A stretch of DNA of 64,000 nucleotides from Phascolarctobacterium sp. (GTDB taxonomy: Bacteria > Bacillota > Negativicutes > Acidaminococcales > Acidaminococcaceae). Both the position numbers and the translations under genes were made by a program. The first letter of the stretch is position 1, and every line of letters starts with the position of its first letter. The notes below the pieces were generated by a model. It searched no databases and was not told the DNA's origin. It saw nothing but the letters and a program-made list of their open reading frames with translations. Below are positions 43,972-53,278 of the stretch, in pieces. The stretch covers positions 186,001 through 250,000 of the forward strand of contig QAMT01000004.1 in the NCBI GenBank assembly GCA_003150755.1, read 5' to 3'.

Positions 43972-44162
43972 CAGTGCTGCACCGGTTTTTCGCCGTCAGC
44001 AAAGGTAATGCTGTCCAGCTTTTGTTTTACCTGCGCGCGGATGTTGCCGAGGTACATTGCGTAAAGCTCTTTTTGTTCTATCAGTTCGCCTTCGGTTAAG
44101 CCGGTGGTGCGTTTTTTGCGTGCCAAAAAGTTGATGCGCGCTATCATTTCTTTCATGTCCAT
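43971..44162 (-). CDS. DUF896 (YnzC-type) protein
   Basis: This 63-residue protein begins at the ATG at 44162, which has GGAGGAAAA just upstream. The pattern MIARINFLARKKRTTGLTEG, then EQKELYAMYLGNIRAQVKQ, is that of DUF896, a helix-hairpin family almost limited to Firmicutes, of uncertain function. It is first in a two-gene unit with the pseudouridine synthase. Confidence 0.9.
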   Translation of the reverse strand: MDMKEMIARINFLARKKRTTGLTEGELIEQKELYAMYLGNIRAQVKQKLDSITFADGEKPVQH

Positions 44163-44244
44163 AATGTTTTCCTCCTGTATCTGTTTTATTATAGCAGGGG
44201 CGGCTGCGGCGGGCAAGTTTTAAGCTGCGGAGGATTATTTTTTA

Positions 44245-44273
44245 TTGGATTTTTAAAAATTGTATGTTATAAT
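44245..44273 (+). promoter_or_regulatory. Promoter of the cobalamin operon
   Basis: TTGGAT (44245-44250) and TATAAT (44268-44273) have a 17-base spacer, with a TGT extended -10 element at 44265-44267. It lies just before the riboswitch. Confidence 0.8.
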
Positions 44274-44279
44274 GATACG

Positions 44280-44470
44280 GTAAGTGAATAAATCGGCCTG
44301 TGTACTGCGGTGCAAGCCCGCAGCGGTCCCGCCGCCGGTTTTAAGCCGGAAGCATGGCTGATTTTGGCTGTATCTACGGGCGATGGAGAGAGCAAAACGG
44401 TGCTGCTTAGGGCAGCGCTTTGGTTATTTGTGACTTCTGCCGTAGGGCAGGAGCCTTTTTTATTATCAGC
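44280..44470 (+). promoter_or_regulatory. Cobalamin riboswitch
   Basis: The leader before cbiD contains GCGGTGCAAGCCCGCAGCGG and TCCCGCCGC, matching the conserved core of cobalamin riboswitches (GGTGCAA-CCGGAGCGGTCCCGCC). Downstream are GCTGC/GCAGC and CTGCC/GGCAG hairpins followed by a T run (44457-44462), which could be the termination platform. The usual AGGAGACCTGCC box is not clear, so the limits and class are uncertain. Bound cobalamin would reduce expression of the synthesis genes. Confidence 0.78.
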
Positions 44471-44516
44471 ATAAAATACTATCTGGCAGGCATTGCCGGA
44501 TTTGGAAAGGGATTAC

Positions 44517-45671
44517 ATGGAAGAATATACGTTTTCGCAGGGCAAAAAAATGCGCTGCGGCTATACAACGGGCAGCTGTGCGGCGGCTGCTGCCAAAGCG
44601 GCGGCGCAGATGCTTTTAAGCGGCAGGCGTGTTGACGCTGTGGAGCTTGATACGCCGAAGGGCATACGCCTGCACCTTGAAACGCGCGAGGTTGAGTTTA
44701 CGCCGGATTATGCGGTGTGCGCGATTCAGAAAGACAGCGGCGACGACCCGGACGACACCAACGGCATTTTAATTTATGCGCGGGTAGAAAAAACTGACGC
44801 GCCGGAGCATTTGCTGGAAGGCGGCAAGGGCGTCGGCAGGGTTACAAAGCCCGGCCTTGCGTGCGCAGTCGGCGGCCCGGCCATCAACCCTGTGCCGCGC
44901 AAAATGATTTTGCAAAGCCTTAGCGGTGCCGCTGCGCAGTACGGTTACAGCGGCAGCCTTAAAGCTGTAATATCCGCCCCGGCGGGCGTGGAGATTGCGC
45001 CCAAAACTTTTAACCCGCGCCTTGGCATTGAAGGCGGCATTTCTATTTTGGGCACCAGCGGTATTGTAGAGCCGATGAGCGATACGGCGCTGATTGAAAC
45101 AATGTACACCGAAATTAACGTGCAGGCCGGAAAGGGCAACAAGGATTTGCTGGTATTTTTTGGCAATTACGGCGAAGATTTTACGCGCGATAATTTAATG
45201 GTGGATATTGATAACGCCGTTACTTGCAGCAATTTTGTGGGCGAGCTTTTGGATTACGCTGTTTACAAGGGTTTTGAAACCCTGCTTTTAATCGGGCACA
45301 GCGGCAAGCTGGTTAAGCTGGCGCAGGGCGTGATGAATACGCACAGCAAGTATGCGGACTGCCGCACCGAGCTGTTTGCCTTGCAGGCGCTGTTTAACGG
45401 CGCAAGCCTTGAAGTTGGCAAAAAAATCTATGCGGCGCTTACCACTGACGAAGTTATTAAAATCCTGAAGGCAGAAAACCTGTTTGACAAGGTTATGCCT
45501 GCCGTGACGGAAAAAATAGATTATTATATGCAGCACCGCGTGCACGGCAAGTTAAAAACCGGCGCGCTGATGTTCTCTAATGTATATGGTATTTTGGGCA
45601 AAACAGCCCATGCTGATGAACTTATTAAGCTGCACCAGATGAAAAGGAAGGATGAAGATAATGCGAGGTAA
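44517..45671 (+). CDS. cbiD: Cobalt-precorrin-5B (C1)-methyltransferase
   Basis: This 384-residue enzyme adds the C-1 methyl group in anaerobic cobalamin synthesis. It shows the CbiD opening RCGYTTGSCAAAAAKAA, plus VGRVTKPGLACAVGGPAINP and GTSGIVEPMS. The ATG at 44517 follows GGAAAGGG (44504-44511); an upstream TTG lacks a site. It is first in the operon and overlaps cbiL. Confidence 0.95.
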   Translation: MEEYTFSQGKKMRCGYTTGSCAAAAAKAAAQMLLSGRRVDAVELDTPKGIRLHLETREVEFTPDYAVCAIQKDSGDDPDDTNGILIYARVEKTDAPEHLLEGGKGVGRVTKPGLACAVGGPAINPVPRKMILQSLSGAAAQYGYSGSLKAVISAPAGVEIAPKTFNPRLGIEGGISILGTSGIVEPMSDTALIETMYTEINVQAGKGNKDLLVFFGNYGEDFTRDNLMVDIDNAVTCSNFVGELLDYAVYKGFETLLLIGHSGKLVKLAQGVMNTHSKYADCRTELFALQALFNGASLEVGKKIYAALTTDEVIKILKAENLFDKVMPAVTEKIDYYMQHRVHGKLKTGALMFSNVYGILGKTAHADELIKLHQMKRKDEDNAR

Positions 45672-46362
45672 ATTGTACAGCGTGGGCATCGGCCCCGGCG
45701 ACCCGGAGCTTTTGACCCTGAAGGCGGTGCGCCTGCTGAAAGAATGCGATGTTGTGGCGCTGCCCAAGGGCGACGGCGATATTATGACGGCGAAAAACAT
45801 CGTCAACCAGGTGGTAAACATCGACGAAAAGGAACAGCTGATTGTTTACATGCCGATGACGAAGGATAAGGACGCGCTGGCCAAAGCGCACCAGGAGGGC
45901 GCAGACGCAATTATAAAACTGCTGGACGAGGGCAAAAACGTGGTGTTCATCACCCTTGGCTGCCCGACCGTTTATGCAACCTGCATTTATGTGCATAAAC
46001 TGGTGCTCAAAGCAGGCTACGAAGCAGAGCTTGTTGCAGGTGTAACCAGCTTCTGCGCAGTTGCAGCAAAACTTAACGTATCGCTGTGCGAAAAGGCCGA
46101 ACCGCTTATTATCCTGCCCGGCAGTTATAAGGAATCGAGTAAATTCCTCGACGGCCCCGGCAACAAGGTGCTGATGAAATCTGCCAGCCAGATTGCCGCT
46201 GTGCGCGATGAGCTGAAAGCACGCGGGCTGCTGACCCATGCGGCCATGGTTGAACGCTGCGGCCTGCCCGGTGAAAAGGTTTACCGTGATTTGAATGAAA
46301 TAGACGAAAAAAGCAGTTATTTTTCTATAATATTGGTAAAAGAAAAGGAGTTTGACAAATGA
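45661..46362 (+). CDS. cbiL: Cobalt-factor II C20-methyltransferase
   Basis: This 233-residue SAM-dependent enzyme methylates C-20 of the corrin precursor. It has the family start GIGPGDPELLTLKAVRLL and later FITLGCPTVYATCIYVH and ELVAGVTSFCA. ATG 45661 is preferred over 45652 because it is better spaced from GGAAGG. It overlaps cbiF by ATGA. Confidence 0.94.
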   Translation: MRGKLYSVGIGPGDPELLTLKAVRLLKECDVVALPKGDGDIMTAKNIVNQVVNIDEKEQLIVYMPMTKDKDALAKAHQEGADAIIKLLDEGKNVVFITLGCPTVYATCIYVHKLVLKAGYEAELVAGVTSFCAVAAKLNVSLCEKAEPLIILPGSYKESSKFLDGPGNKVLMKSASQIAAVRDELKARGLLTHAAMVERCGLPGEKVYRDLNEIDEKSSYFSIILVKEKEFDK

Positions 46363-47144
46363 TTTATTTTATTGGCGCAGGACCCGGTGCCGTTGATTTG
46401 ATTACGGTGAAAGGCAAGGAACTTTTGGAAAAGGCCGATTTGATTATTTACGCCGGCTCGCTGGTTAACCCCGAGCTTTTGAAATATGCAAAACCGGACT
46501 GCGTAATTATGGACAGCGCCAAAATGACGCTGGAAGAAGTTATTGCAGCGATGGTACCGGCAGCGCAGAGCGGCAAACTTGTTGTGCGCCTGCACACCGG
46601 CGACCCGAGCATTTACGGCGCTCACCGTGAGCAGATTGACCTTTTGCGCAGCTACGGCCTTGATTACGAGGTTGTGCCGGGCGTCAGCTCCTTCTGCGCG
46701 GCTGCGGCTGCTTTAAAGGCAGAATACACCCTGCCGAATGTCAGCCAGTCGGTTATCATTACCCGTATGGAAGGCCGCACCCCCGTGCCGCCCAGGCAGA
46801 AAATTGCCGATTACGCAGCGCACAATGCAACTATGGTTATCTTTTTAAGCAGCAGCATGCTGGATAAACTGCAAAAAGAACTGATTGCAGGCGGCTATAA
46901 AGAAGATACCCCGGCGGCGATTGTTTACAAGGCATCCTGGCCGGATGAAAAAGTTTGCCGCTGCACCGTCGGCACTATCGCCGAAACGGCGGCAAAATAC
47001 AATATTACCAAAACCGCACTGATTACTGTTGGTTATTTCCTCGGCAGCGAATACGACAGAAGCGAGCTTTACAACCCGACCTTTGCGCATGGCTACCGCG
47101 AAGCTGACCCCAGCAAGCTGGACATTAAGCCTGAGGTTAAATGA
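46359..47144 (+). CDS. cbiF: Cobalt-precorrin-4 C11-methyltransferase
   Basis: This 261-residue enzyme adds the C-11 methyl group. Signatures are FIGAGPGAVDLITVKG, IYAGSLVNPELL, RLHTGDPSIYGAHREQ and EVVPGVSSFCAAAA. It overlaps both neighbours by ATGA, which indicates coupled translation. Confidence 0.95.
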   Translation: MIYFIGAGPGAVDLITVKGKELLEKADLIIYAGSLVNPELLKYAKPDCVIMDSAKMTLEEVIAAMVPAAQSGKLVVRLHTGDPSIYGAHREQIDLLRSYGLDYEVVPGVSSFCAAAAALKAEYTLPNVSQSVIITRMEGRTPVPPRQKIADYAAHNATMVIFLSSSMLDKLQKELIAGGYKEDTPAAIVYKASWPDEKVCRCTVGTIAETAAKYNITKTALITVGYFLGSEYDRSELYNPTFAHGYREADPSKLDIKPEVK

Positions 47145-48184
47145 TGCAGGCGGTTCTGTTTTCTTTCAGTAAACGCGGCGGGCTTTTAAGCGCTGCCGCA
47201 GGCAAAGTTCTGGCGGGCCTTGGGTATCATGCCGAGTGTTACACTATGCCCAAATTTGCTGATGCGAGCGATGAACTGATTGCTGCGGATGATTACAAGG
47301 CGGTTTGCGCCGAAGCCTTCAAAACGGCGGAGGTGCTGGTGTTTGTAGGCGCGGCAGGCATTGCCGTGCGCACCATAGCGCCGCATGTAAAAAGCAAAAC
47401 TACCGACCCGGCGGTGCTTGTTATCGACGAGCAGGCAAATTTTGTAATTTCGCTGCTTTCCGGTCATATCGGCGGAGCAAATGAGCTAGCGCGCAAACTT
47501 GCCGCAGAGCTTAAAGCGCAGGCGGTTATTACCACAGCGACGGATGTAAACAAGCTGTTTGCGGTGGATGAATGGGCTGCAAACAACGATATGGCAATTA
47601 CCGATATGCACGCGGCCAAAGAGTTTGCCGCAGCGCTGGTAGCAGGCCAAAAAGTGGGCTGTTACAGTGATTATCCGCTGGCGGGCGCGCTGCCTGCAAA
47701 TGTAGAGCTGTGTGACAGCGGCGAAATCGGTATGGCTATAAGCACAGACAGCAGCAAAAAGCCGTTTACCGTAACCGTTGGCCTGGTGCCGCGCATTGTG
47801 CATCTGGGCATCGGCTGCCGCCGTGATACACCGGCAGAAAAACTGGAAACCTTTGTGCTGGCGCAGCTTGCTGAACACGGCTATGACCTGCGCAGCGTAA
47901 AAAGCGTGGCTTCGGCAGAACTGAAGGCCAACGAAAAAGGCCTTTTGCAGTTTATGGAAAAATATAATCTTTCGGGTGCTTTTTACAGTGTGGAAGAACT
48001 GCAAAGCGCCAAGGGCGATTTTACGCCGAGCGATTTTGTAAAAAGCGTTACCGGCGTTGATAACGTGTGCGAGCGTGCGGCTGTGCTGGCAAGCGGCGGC
48101 AGGCTGACCGTTAAAAAGACGGCGCACGACGGCATGACGCTGGCCATAGCGGAAGAACCGCTGACAATAGATTTTGAAAACTGA
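47141..48184 (+). CDS. cbiG: Cobalt-precorrin-5A hydrolase
   Basis: This 347-residue enzyme opens the lactone ring and releases acetaldehyde during ring contraction. It has VFVGAAGIAVRTIAPHVKSK, DPAVLVIDEQ, LLSGHIGGANELA, and the C-terminal LGIGCRRDTPAEKLE domain. It keeps both N-terminal and C-terminal domains. Two start codons in tandem (47141, 47144) overlap the cbiF stop. Confidence 0.94.
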   Translation: MMQAVLFSFSKRGGLLSAAAGKVLAGLGYHAECYTMPKFADASDELIAADDYKAVCAEAFKTAEVLVFVGAAGIAVRTIAPHVKSKTTDPAVLVIDEQANFVISLLSGHIGGANELARKLAAELKAQAVITTATDVNKLFAVDEWAANNDMAITDMHAAKEFAAALVAGQKVGCYSDYPLAGALPANVELCDSGEIGMAISTDSSKKPFTVTVGLVPRIVHLGIGCRRDTPAEKLETFVLAQLAEHGYDLRSVKSVASAELKANEKGLLQFMEKYNLSGAFYSVEELQSAKGDFTPSDFVKSVTGVDNVCERAAVLASGGRLTVKKTAHDGMTLAIAEEPLTIDFEN

Positions 48185-48201
48185 AATTAGGATGGTGCAA
48201 A

Positions 48202-48930
48202 ATGCAGAAAGTTTATGTTGTAGGTTTAGGCCCCGGCGGCGTGGAGCAGATGACTGCCCGCGCAAAACACACTTTGGAGCAGTGTGACGTTATCGCAGGC
48301 TACCATGTTTATATAGATTTGATTAAAGAAGATTTTGCAGGCAAGGAGTTTTTGACCACCGGCATGCGCAAAGAGGTTGACCGCTGCCGCCTGGCTGTGG
48401 AAGAAGCGCTGAAGGGCAAAACCGTAGCGATGATTTCCAGCGGCGACGCAGGTGTTTACGGCATGGCCGGCATTATGTACCAGGTTGCGGCAGACCATCC
48501 GGAACTGGAAATTGAAGTTGTGCCCGGCATTACGGCAGCCTGCTCCGGCGCGGCTGTTTTGGGCGCTCCGCTTATCAGCGATTTCTGCCTGATTTCTTTA
48601 AGCGATTTGCTTACCCCGTGGGAAAAAATTGCCAAACGCCTGGACTGCGCTTCGCAGGCTGATTTTTGCATCTGCCTGTATAATCCTTCCAGCTTTAAAC
48701 GCCACGATTACCTGCAAAAAGCGTGCGACATTATGCTGAAAAACCAGCGCCCGGACGTACCGGCAGGCATTGTGCGCAACATCGGCCGCGAAGGCGAAAC
48801 CTACGAAATTACTACTTTGCAGGAGCTGCGCGATAAAAAGGTTGATATGTTCTCGACCGTAATTATCGGCAACTCGCAGACTGAGGTTATTAACGGCAAA
48901 CTGGTTACGCCCAGAGGCTACAAGCTGTGA
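48202..48930 (+). CDS. cbiH: Cobalt-precorrin-3 C17-methyltransferase
   Basis: This 242-residue enzyme methylates C-17 and contracts the ring. It has VVGLGPGGVEQMTARAK, AGYHVYIDLI, SSGDAGVYGMAGIMYQ, VPGITAACSGAAVLGAPL and YNPSSFKR, all typical of CbiH. It overlaps cbiJ by ATGA-type packing. Confidence 0.95.
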   Translation: MQKVYVVGLGPGGVEQMTARAKHTLEQCDVIAGYHVYIDLIKEDFAGKEFLTTGMRKEVDRCRLAVEEALKGKTVAMISSGDAGVYGMAGIMYQVAADHPELEIEVVPGITAACSGAAVLGAPLISDFCLISLSDLLTPWEKIAKRLDCASQADFCICLYNPSSFKRHDYLQKACDIMLKNQRPDVPAGIVRNIGREGETYEITTLQELRDKKVDMFSTVIIGNSQTEVINGKLVTPRGYKL

Positions 48931-49694
48931 ACAGGCGTATCTGGATTATCGGCGGCACCAGCGAGGGCAGGGACCTTGTAAAAGAGCTGGCGCAGCTTGA
49001 TATTGAAATTTATGTAAGTGTGGCTACAACCTACGGCGCAGGGCTGATTGAACAGCACGGCAATGTACACGTGCTGCCGGAGCGCATGGACCTGGCTGCG
49101 ATGCAGGATTTTATCAAAACGCATCAGCCGGACTGCGTTATCGACGCAACGCACCCTTATGCAACGGTTGTTACGCAAACCGTAAAAGCTGCCTGCGCGG
49201 CAACTGGTACGGAGTATCTGCGCCTGGTGCGCCCGGCGGAAGAAGGCTACGGCAGCGCTGTGGTTGTGCATGACGCCGCTGAGGCTGCCGAGGTGCTGAG
49301 CCATACCGAAGGAAAGATATTTTTAACGACGGGCAGCAAAAACCTGCCTGATTTTACGGCGGTGCCCGGTTATGCAGAGCGCATTGCCCTGCGCATCCTG
49401 CCGATGCAGGACTCGCTTGCAAAGGCGGTGGGGCTTGGTTATAAGCCTGCCAATATTGTCTGCATGCAGGGACCGTTTGAAGAAGATTTAAACATTGCCA
49501 TGCTGAAACATTTCGGCGCTAAATACCTGGTTACGAAAGATTCCGGCAAGGCCGGCGGCTTTGAAGAAAAAATTGCCGCCGCGCACGAAGCCGGTGCGGA
49601 ACTTGTAATTATCGCCAGAAGCGAAAACGAGCATGGCAGCGGTTACGCCGAGATTGCCGCTTTGGTAAAACGGCGTTATCAGACCGCAGAATGA
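48927..49694 (+). CDS. cbiJ: Cobalt-precorrin-6A reductase
   Basis: This 255-residue enzyme reduces the C18-C19 bond of the ring with NAD(P)H. It has IWIIGGTSEGRDLVKEL, DATHPYATVVTQTVKAAC and KNLPDF, and a late MLKHFGAKYLVTKDSGKAGG segment, which match CbiJ/CobK. The start (GTG 48927) overlaps cbiH. Confidence 0.92.
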   Translation: MNRRIWIIGGTSEGRDLVKELAQLDIEIYVSVATTYGAGLIEQHGNVHVLPERMDLAAMQDFIKTHQPDCVIDATHPYATVVTQTVKAACAATGTEYLRLVRPAEEGYGSAVVVHDAAEAAEVLSHTEGKIFLTTGSKNLPDFTAVPGYAERIALRILPMQDSLAKAVGLGYKPANIVCMQGPFEEDLNIAMLKHFGAKYLVTKDSGKAGGFEEKIAAAHEAGAELVIIARSENEHGSGYAEIAALVKRRYQTAE

Positions 49695-49704
49695 AGGTGA
49701 AATA

Positions 49705-50916
49705 ATGTTAAGGGTTAATATCGTTGGCATCGGGCCGGGCAACCCCAAGCTTTTAACCGGCGCGGCGCGCGAGGCAATAGAACAGAGTACGGTTCTAATT
49801 GGCGATAAGCGCATGCTGGCAAATTTTGCGTCAGGCAAGCGCGTTTATGACACCATTAAGACAGCAGAAATATGCAGGATTTGCAGTGAAGCCGACCCGC
49901 AAAAGGATGTTGTCAGCGTGCTGGTCAGCGGCGACGTGGGCTTTTTCAGCCTTGCCAAAACCATCAGCGGCAAACTGCCGGACTGCGAATGTGTGCGTTA
50001 CTGCGGCATCAGCAGCCTGGTTTATTTTGCGCAGCTTTTAGAGATGAGCTGGGACGATGCCAAAATTATCAGTATGCACGGCCGCAGGCAGAATTTTATC
50101 GAAGCCGTGGCGCATAATAAAAAGGTGTTTGCCCTTACCGGCGGCGAAAACTCACCGCAGGCGCTGTGTGCCAGACTGTGTGAGCATGGCCTGGGCGGCG
50201 TAACGGTTTACGTTGGCGAAAACCTTTCTTACGATGACGAAAAAGTAAGTTCTATGACGGCAGAAGAAGGCGCTAAGCAAAGCTTTTCTTCGCTGTCTGT
50301 AATGATGATAATCAATAGTGAGGCCAAAGCCCTGCCGCATAATGTGCATGGCCTTAGTGATGATTTGTTTATCCGCAGCAAAGTGCCGATGACGAAGCAG
50401 GAAATCCGCGCGGTGTCGCTTTCCAAACTGATGCCGCAGGAAACCGACGTTATTTACGACATCGGCGCAGGCACTGGTTCATGCTCGGTAGAACTGGCTT
50501 TGCAGGCTAAACGCGGCATGGTTTATGCGTTTGAGCGCAACGAAGAAGCCGTGCAGCTTATCGAAAAGAATAAAGCACTGTTCGGCGTGGAAAATTTAAC
50601 GGTTGTGCCGGGCGAAGCTTCGGAGAACCTTGAAGCCATGCCGGTGCCGGATTGCGTGTTTATCGGCGGCAGCGGCGGCAACCTTTGCAAAATGCTGGAT
50701 ACCGTTTACGCCAAAAATCCGGCTTGCCGTGTGGTAATTAACGCTATTACCGTAGAAACGCTGATTGAAGCAGCAGAGTATTACAAAGCGCACGATGCTT
50801 ATGCGCTTGATATTGTTAATGTATTTGCGGCGCGTGCCAAAAAGCTGGGCGCGTATAATCTGATGATGTCTCAGAACCCTGTTTATATTATGACGGCGTT
50901 AAAAAAGGGTGAGTGA
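49705..50916 (+). CDS. cbiET: Fused C5,15-methyltransferase/decarboxylase
   Basis: This 403-residue protein joins CbiE (about 1-200; NIVGIGPGNPKLLTGAAREA, VLVSGDVGFFSLAKT) and CbiT (about 210-403; DVIYDIGAGTGSCSVELALQ, the SAM site). It methylates C-5 and C-15 and removes the C-12 acetate carboxyl. The fusion is common and equals CobL of the aerobic route. Confidence 0.95.
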   Translation: MLRVNIVGIGPGNPKLLTGAAREAIEQSTVLIGDKRMLANFASGKRVYDTIKTAEICRICSEADPQKDVVSVLVSGDVGFFSLAKTISGKLPDCECVRYCGISSLVYFAQLLEMSWDDAKIISMHGRRQNFIEAVAHNKKVFALTGGENSPQALCARLCEHGLGGVTVYVGENLSYDDEKVSSMTAEEGAKQSFSSLSVMMIINSEAKALPHNVHGLSDDLFIRSKVPMTKQEIRAVSLSKLMPQETDVIYDIGAGTGSCSVELALQAKRGMVYAFERNEEAVQLIEKNKALFGVENLTVVPGEASENLEAMPVPDCVFIGGSGGNLCKMLDTVYAKNPACRVVINAITVETLIEAAEYYKAHDAYALDIVNVFAARAKKLGAYNLMMSQNPVYIMTALKKGE

Positions 50917-50917
50917 A

Positions 50918-52279
50918 ATGGCAGAACTGAATTTGCCGCGTTTCATGCTGGCTGCACCTGCCAGCGGCAGCGGCAAAACAACTTTAACCTGCGCGGTGCT
51001 GAAAGCGCTGATGAACAAGGGGCTTAAAACGGCGGCCTTTAAATCCGGCCCGGATTATATCGACCCGATGTTCCATTCGCGTGTTATCGGCGCTAAATCG
51101 CGTAATCTTGATTTGTTTATGCTGCCGGAGGAAACGGCAAGATATCTGTTGGCCAAAAACGGCAGGGATTGTGACGCTGCTGTTTTGGAAGGCGCAATGG
51201 GCTTTTATGACGGCATGGGCACAACGCTGAAAGGCAGTGCCTACGATTTGGCGCGCCTTACGCAGACGCCGGTTATTTTGGTTGTCAACGCCAAGGGCGC
51301 GGCGCTTTCCATAGCGGCGATGATTGAAGGTTTTAAAAACTTCCGCAAGGACGTTTGCGTTGCCGGTGCTGTTTTAAACAACGTAACGGCGATGAGCTAC
51401 CTATTTTATAAAGAGGCAATCGAAAAAGAAACCGGCATCCCGCTGGTTGGCTATTTGCCGCACATGGAAAACTGCAATTTTGAAAGTCGCCATTTAGGGC
51501 TTGTTACGGCAGGCGAGATTGAAGATTTACAGAAGATTATCAGCCGCCTGGCAGAGCAGGCAGAAAAAAGCATCGACTTTGATTTGCTGCTGAAAATTGC
51601 CTCCGGTGCGCCTGCGCTGCAATATAGCGATATGCAGCCGCAGCGTGTTGGCAGCGTAAAAATTGCCGTGGCAGAGGACAAAGCCTTTTGCTTTTATTAT
51701 CAGGACGCGCTGGAACTATTGGAAGCGTTGGGCGCAGAGCTGGTATATTTCAGCCCGCTGGCGGATAAATTGCTGCCGGAATGCGACGGCTTGTACCTTG
51801 GCGGCGGTTATCCTGAACTTTACGCCAAAGCTTTGCAAGATAACGAAGCAATGCGCCAAAGCATTAAATCCGCAGTAGCGGCAGGTTTGCCGTGTATGGC
51901 GGAATGCGGCGGCTTTATGTATCTGATGGATTATTTCCGTGATAAAAACGGCGAAAAATTTGCCTGGGCAGGCGTTATAGAAGGCGAAACCTACATGACG
52001 CAGAAGCTGAACCGCTTTGGCTATGTTACGTTAACCGCCAGGCGCGATAACCTTTTGTGCCGTGCGGGCGAAAAGATTAACGGACACGAGTTCCATTATT
52101 CTGACAGCACCAACAACGGCGACGCTTTTGCCGTTGCCAAAGCGTCCGGCACTAAAAGCTGGGAGGCGGTTTATACTGCGCCGAACCTTTATGCCGGTTA
52201 TCCGCACGTGCATTTGTGGGGCAACCCGGCGTTTGCCGTAAATTTTGTAAAAGCCTGCGAGGCTTACAGGGATAAGTAA
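50918..52279 (+). CDS. cbiA: Cobyrinic acid a,c-diamide synthase
   Basis: This 453-residue enzyme amidates the a and c side chains using glutamine and ATP. The N-terminal part has APASGSGKTTLTCAVLKAL and FKSGPDYIDPMFH; the C-terminal glutamine amidotransferase domain has LYLGGGYPELYA and PCMAECGGFMYL with the nucleophilic Cys. ATG 50918 after GGGTGA is preferred to the GTG at 50909. Confidence 0.95.
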   Translation: MAELNLPRFMLAAPASGSGKTTLTCAVLKALMNKGLKTAAFKSGPDYIDPMFHSRVIGAKSRNLDLFMLPEETARYLLAKNGRDCDAAVLEGAMGFYDGMGTTLKGSAYDLARLTQTPVILVVNAKGAALSIAAMIEGFKNFRKDVCVAGAVLNNVTAMSYLFYKEAIEKETGIPLVGYLPHMENCNFESRHLGLVTAGEIEDLQKIISRLAEQAEKSIDFDLLLKIASGAPALQYSDMQPQRVGSVKIAVAEDKAFCFYYQDALELLEALGAELVYFSPLADKLLPECDGLYLGGGYPELYAKALQDNEAMRQSIKSAVAAGLPCMAECGGFMYLMDYFRDKNGEKFAWAGVIEGETYMTQKLNRFGYVTLTARRDNLLCRAGEKINGHEFHYSDSTNNGDAFAVAKASGTKSWEAVYTAPNLYAGYPHVHLWGNPAFAVNFVKACEAYRDK

Positions 52280-52303
52280 TTGTGATGATGAAGGGTTTGT
52301 AGC

Positions 52304-53275
52304 ATGGTTCTTTTAACTGCAATTATTTTGGGGTTTATTTTGGATTTTATCTTTGGCGACCCGCGCTGGCTGCCGCACCCGATTTGCTTTATCGGCAAGC
52401 TGATAAGCGTAACCGAAAAGGTGCTGCGCCGCTTTACCGGCGAAAAGCCGGAAGGGCTTTTAATGGGCGGATTTATGCTGGTAGTAATCGTTTTGGCAGT
52501 AACTTTTGCCGTGCCGTATTTTATTTTGTATTTTGCAGAAATGTACAGCCCGGTACTGGCATTTATTATCGAAACCTTTATGTTCTACCAGATTTTTGCC
52601 ATGCGCTCGCTGAAAGAAGCAAGCATGGAGGTTGGCAATGCGCTTAAAGCCGGCGATTTGCCGGAAGCGCGCAAAAAACTTTCGTGGATTGTTGGGCGCG
52701 ATACCGAAGAACTGACCGAAGAAGAAGTTGCCAAGGCCGCTGTGGAAACGGTTGCCGAAAACACTTCGGACGGCGTGATTGCGCCGCTGTTTTTCATGTT
52801 TATCGGCGGTGCGCCGCTGGCATTTTTGTATAAGGGCATTAACACCATGGATTCCATGGTTGGTTATAAAAACGACAAGTATCTGTATTTCGGGCGCTGC
52901 GCAGCCAAGCTGGATGACATTGCCAACTTTATACCGGCGCGTATTTCCGGGCTTTTAATGGTTGCGGCTGCGTATTTCCTTAATATGGATGCAGCAGGCG
53001 CATGGCGCATTTTTAAGCGCGACAGGCGGCATCATTTAAGCCCCAATTCGGCCATGACGGAATCGGCGGCAGCCGGTGCGCTGGGCATTAAGCTGGGCGG
53101 CGGGCATTTTTACTTTGGCAAATGGGTGCCGAAGGATACCATTGGCGACGAGCTGAAAAAGACCGACGCCGACGATATTGCAAAAATGAACGGCCTGATG
53201 TACATGACCTGCATTTTAAGCGTTTTGACTTTTTCATTGGTTTATTTGGTTAAGATTTTTATAATTGGAGAGTAA
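52304..53275 (+). CDS. cbiB: Adenosylcobinamide-phosphate synthase
   Basis: This 323-residue membrane protein attaches aminopropanol phosphate to adenosylcobyric acid. It has DFIFGDPRWLPHPICFIGKL at the start, IVGRDTEELTEEEV, VAENTSDGVIAPLFFMFIGG, and a NTMDSMVGYKNDKY segment, with about five membrane segments. It pairs with the CobD gene that follows. Confidence 0.95.
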   Translation: MVLLTAIILGFILDFIFGDPRWLPHPICFIGKLISVTEKVLRRFTGEKPEGLLMGGFMLVVIVLAVTFAVPYFILYFAEMYSPVLAFIIETFMFYQIFAMRSLKEASMEVGNALKAGDLPEARKKLSWIVGRDTEELTEEEVAKAAVETVAENTSDGVIAPLFFMFIGGAPLAFLYKGINTMDSMVGYKNDKYLYFGRCAAKLDDIANFIPARISGLLMVAAAYFLNMDAAGAWRIFKRDRRHHLSPNSAMTESAAAGALGIKLGGGHFYFGKWVPKDTIGDELKKTDADDIAKMNGLMYMTCILSVLTFSLVYLVKIFIIGE

Positions 53276-53278
53276 AGT

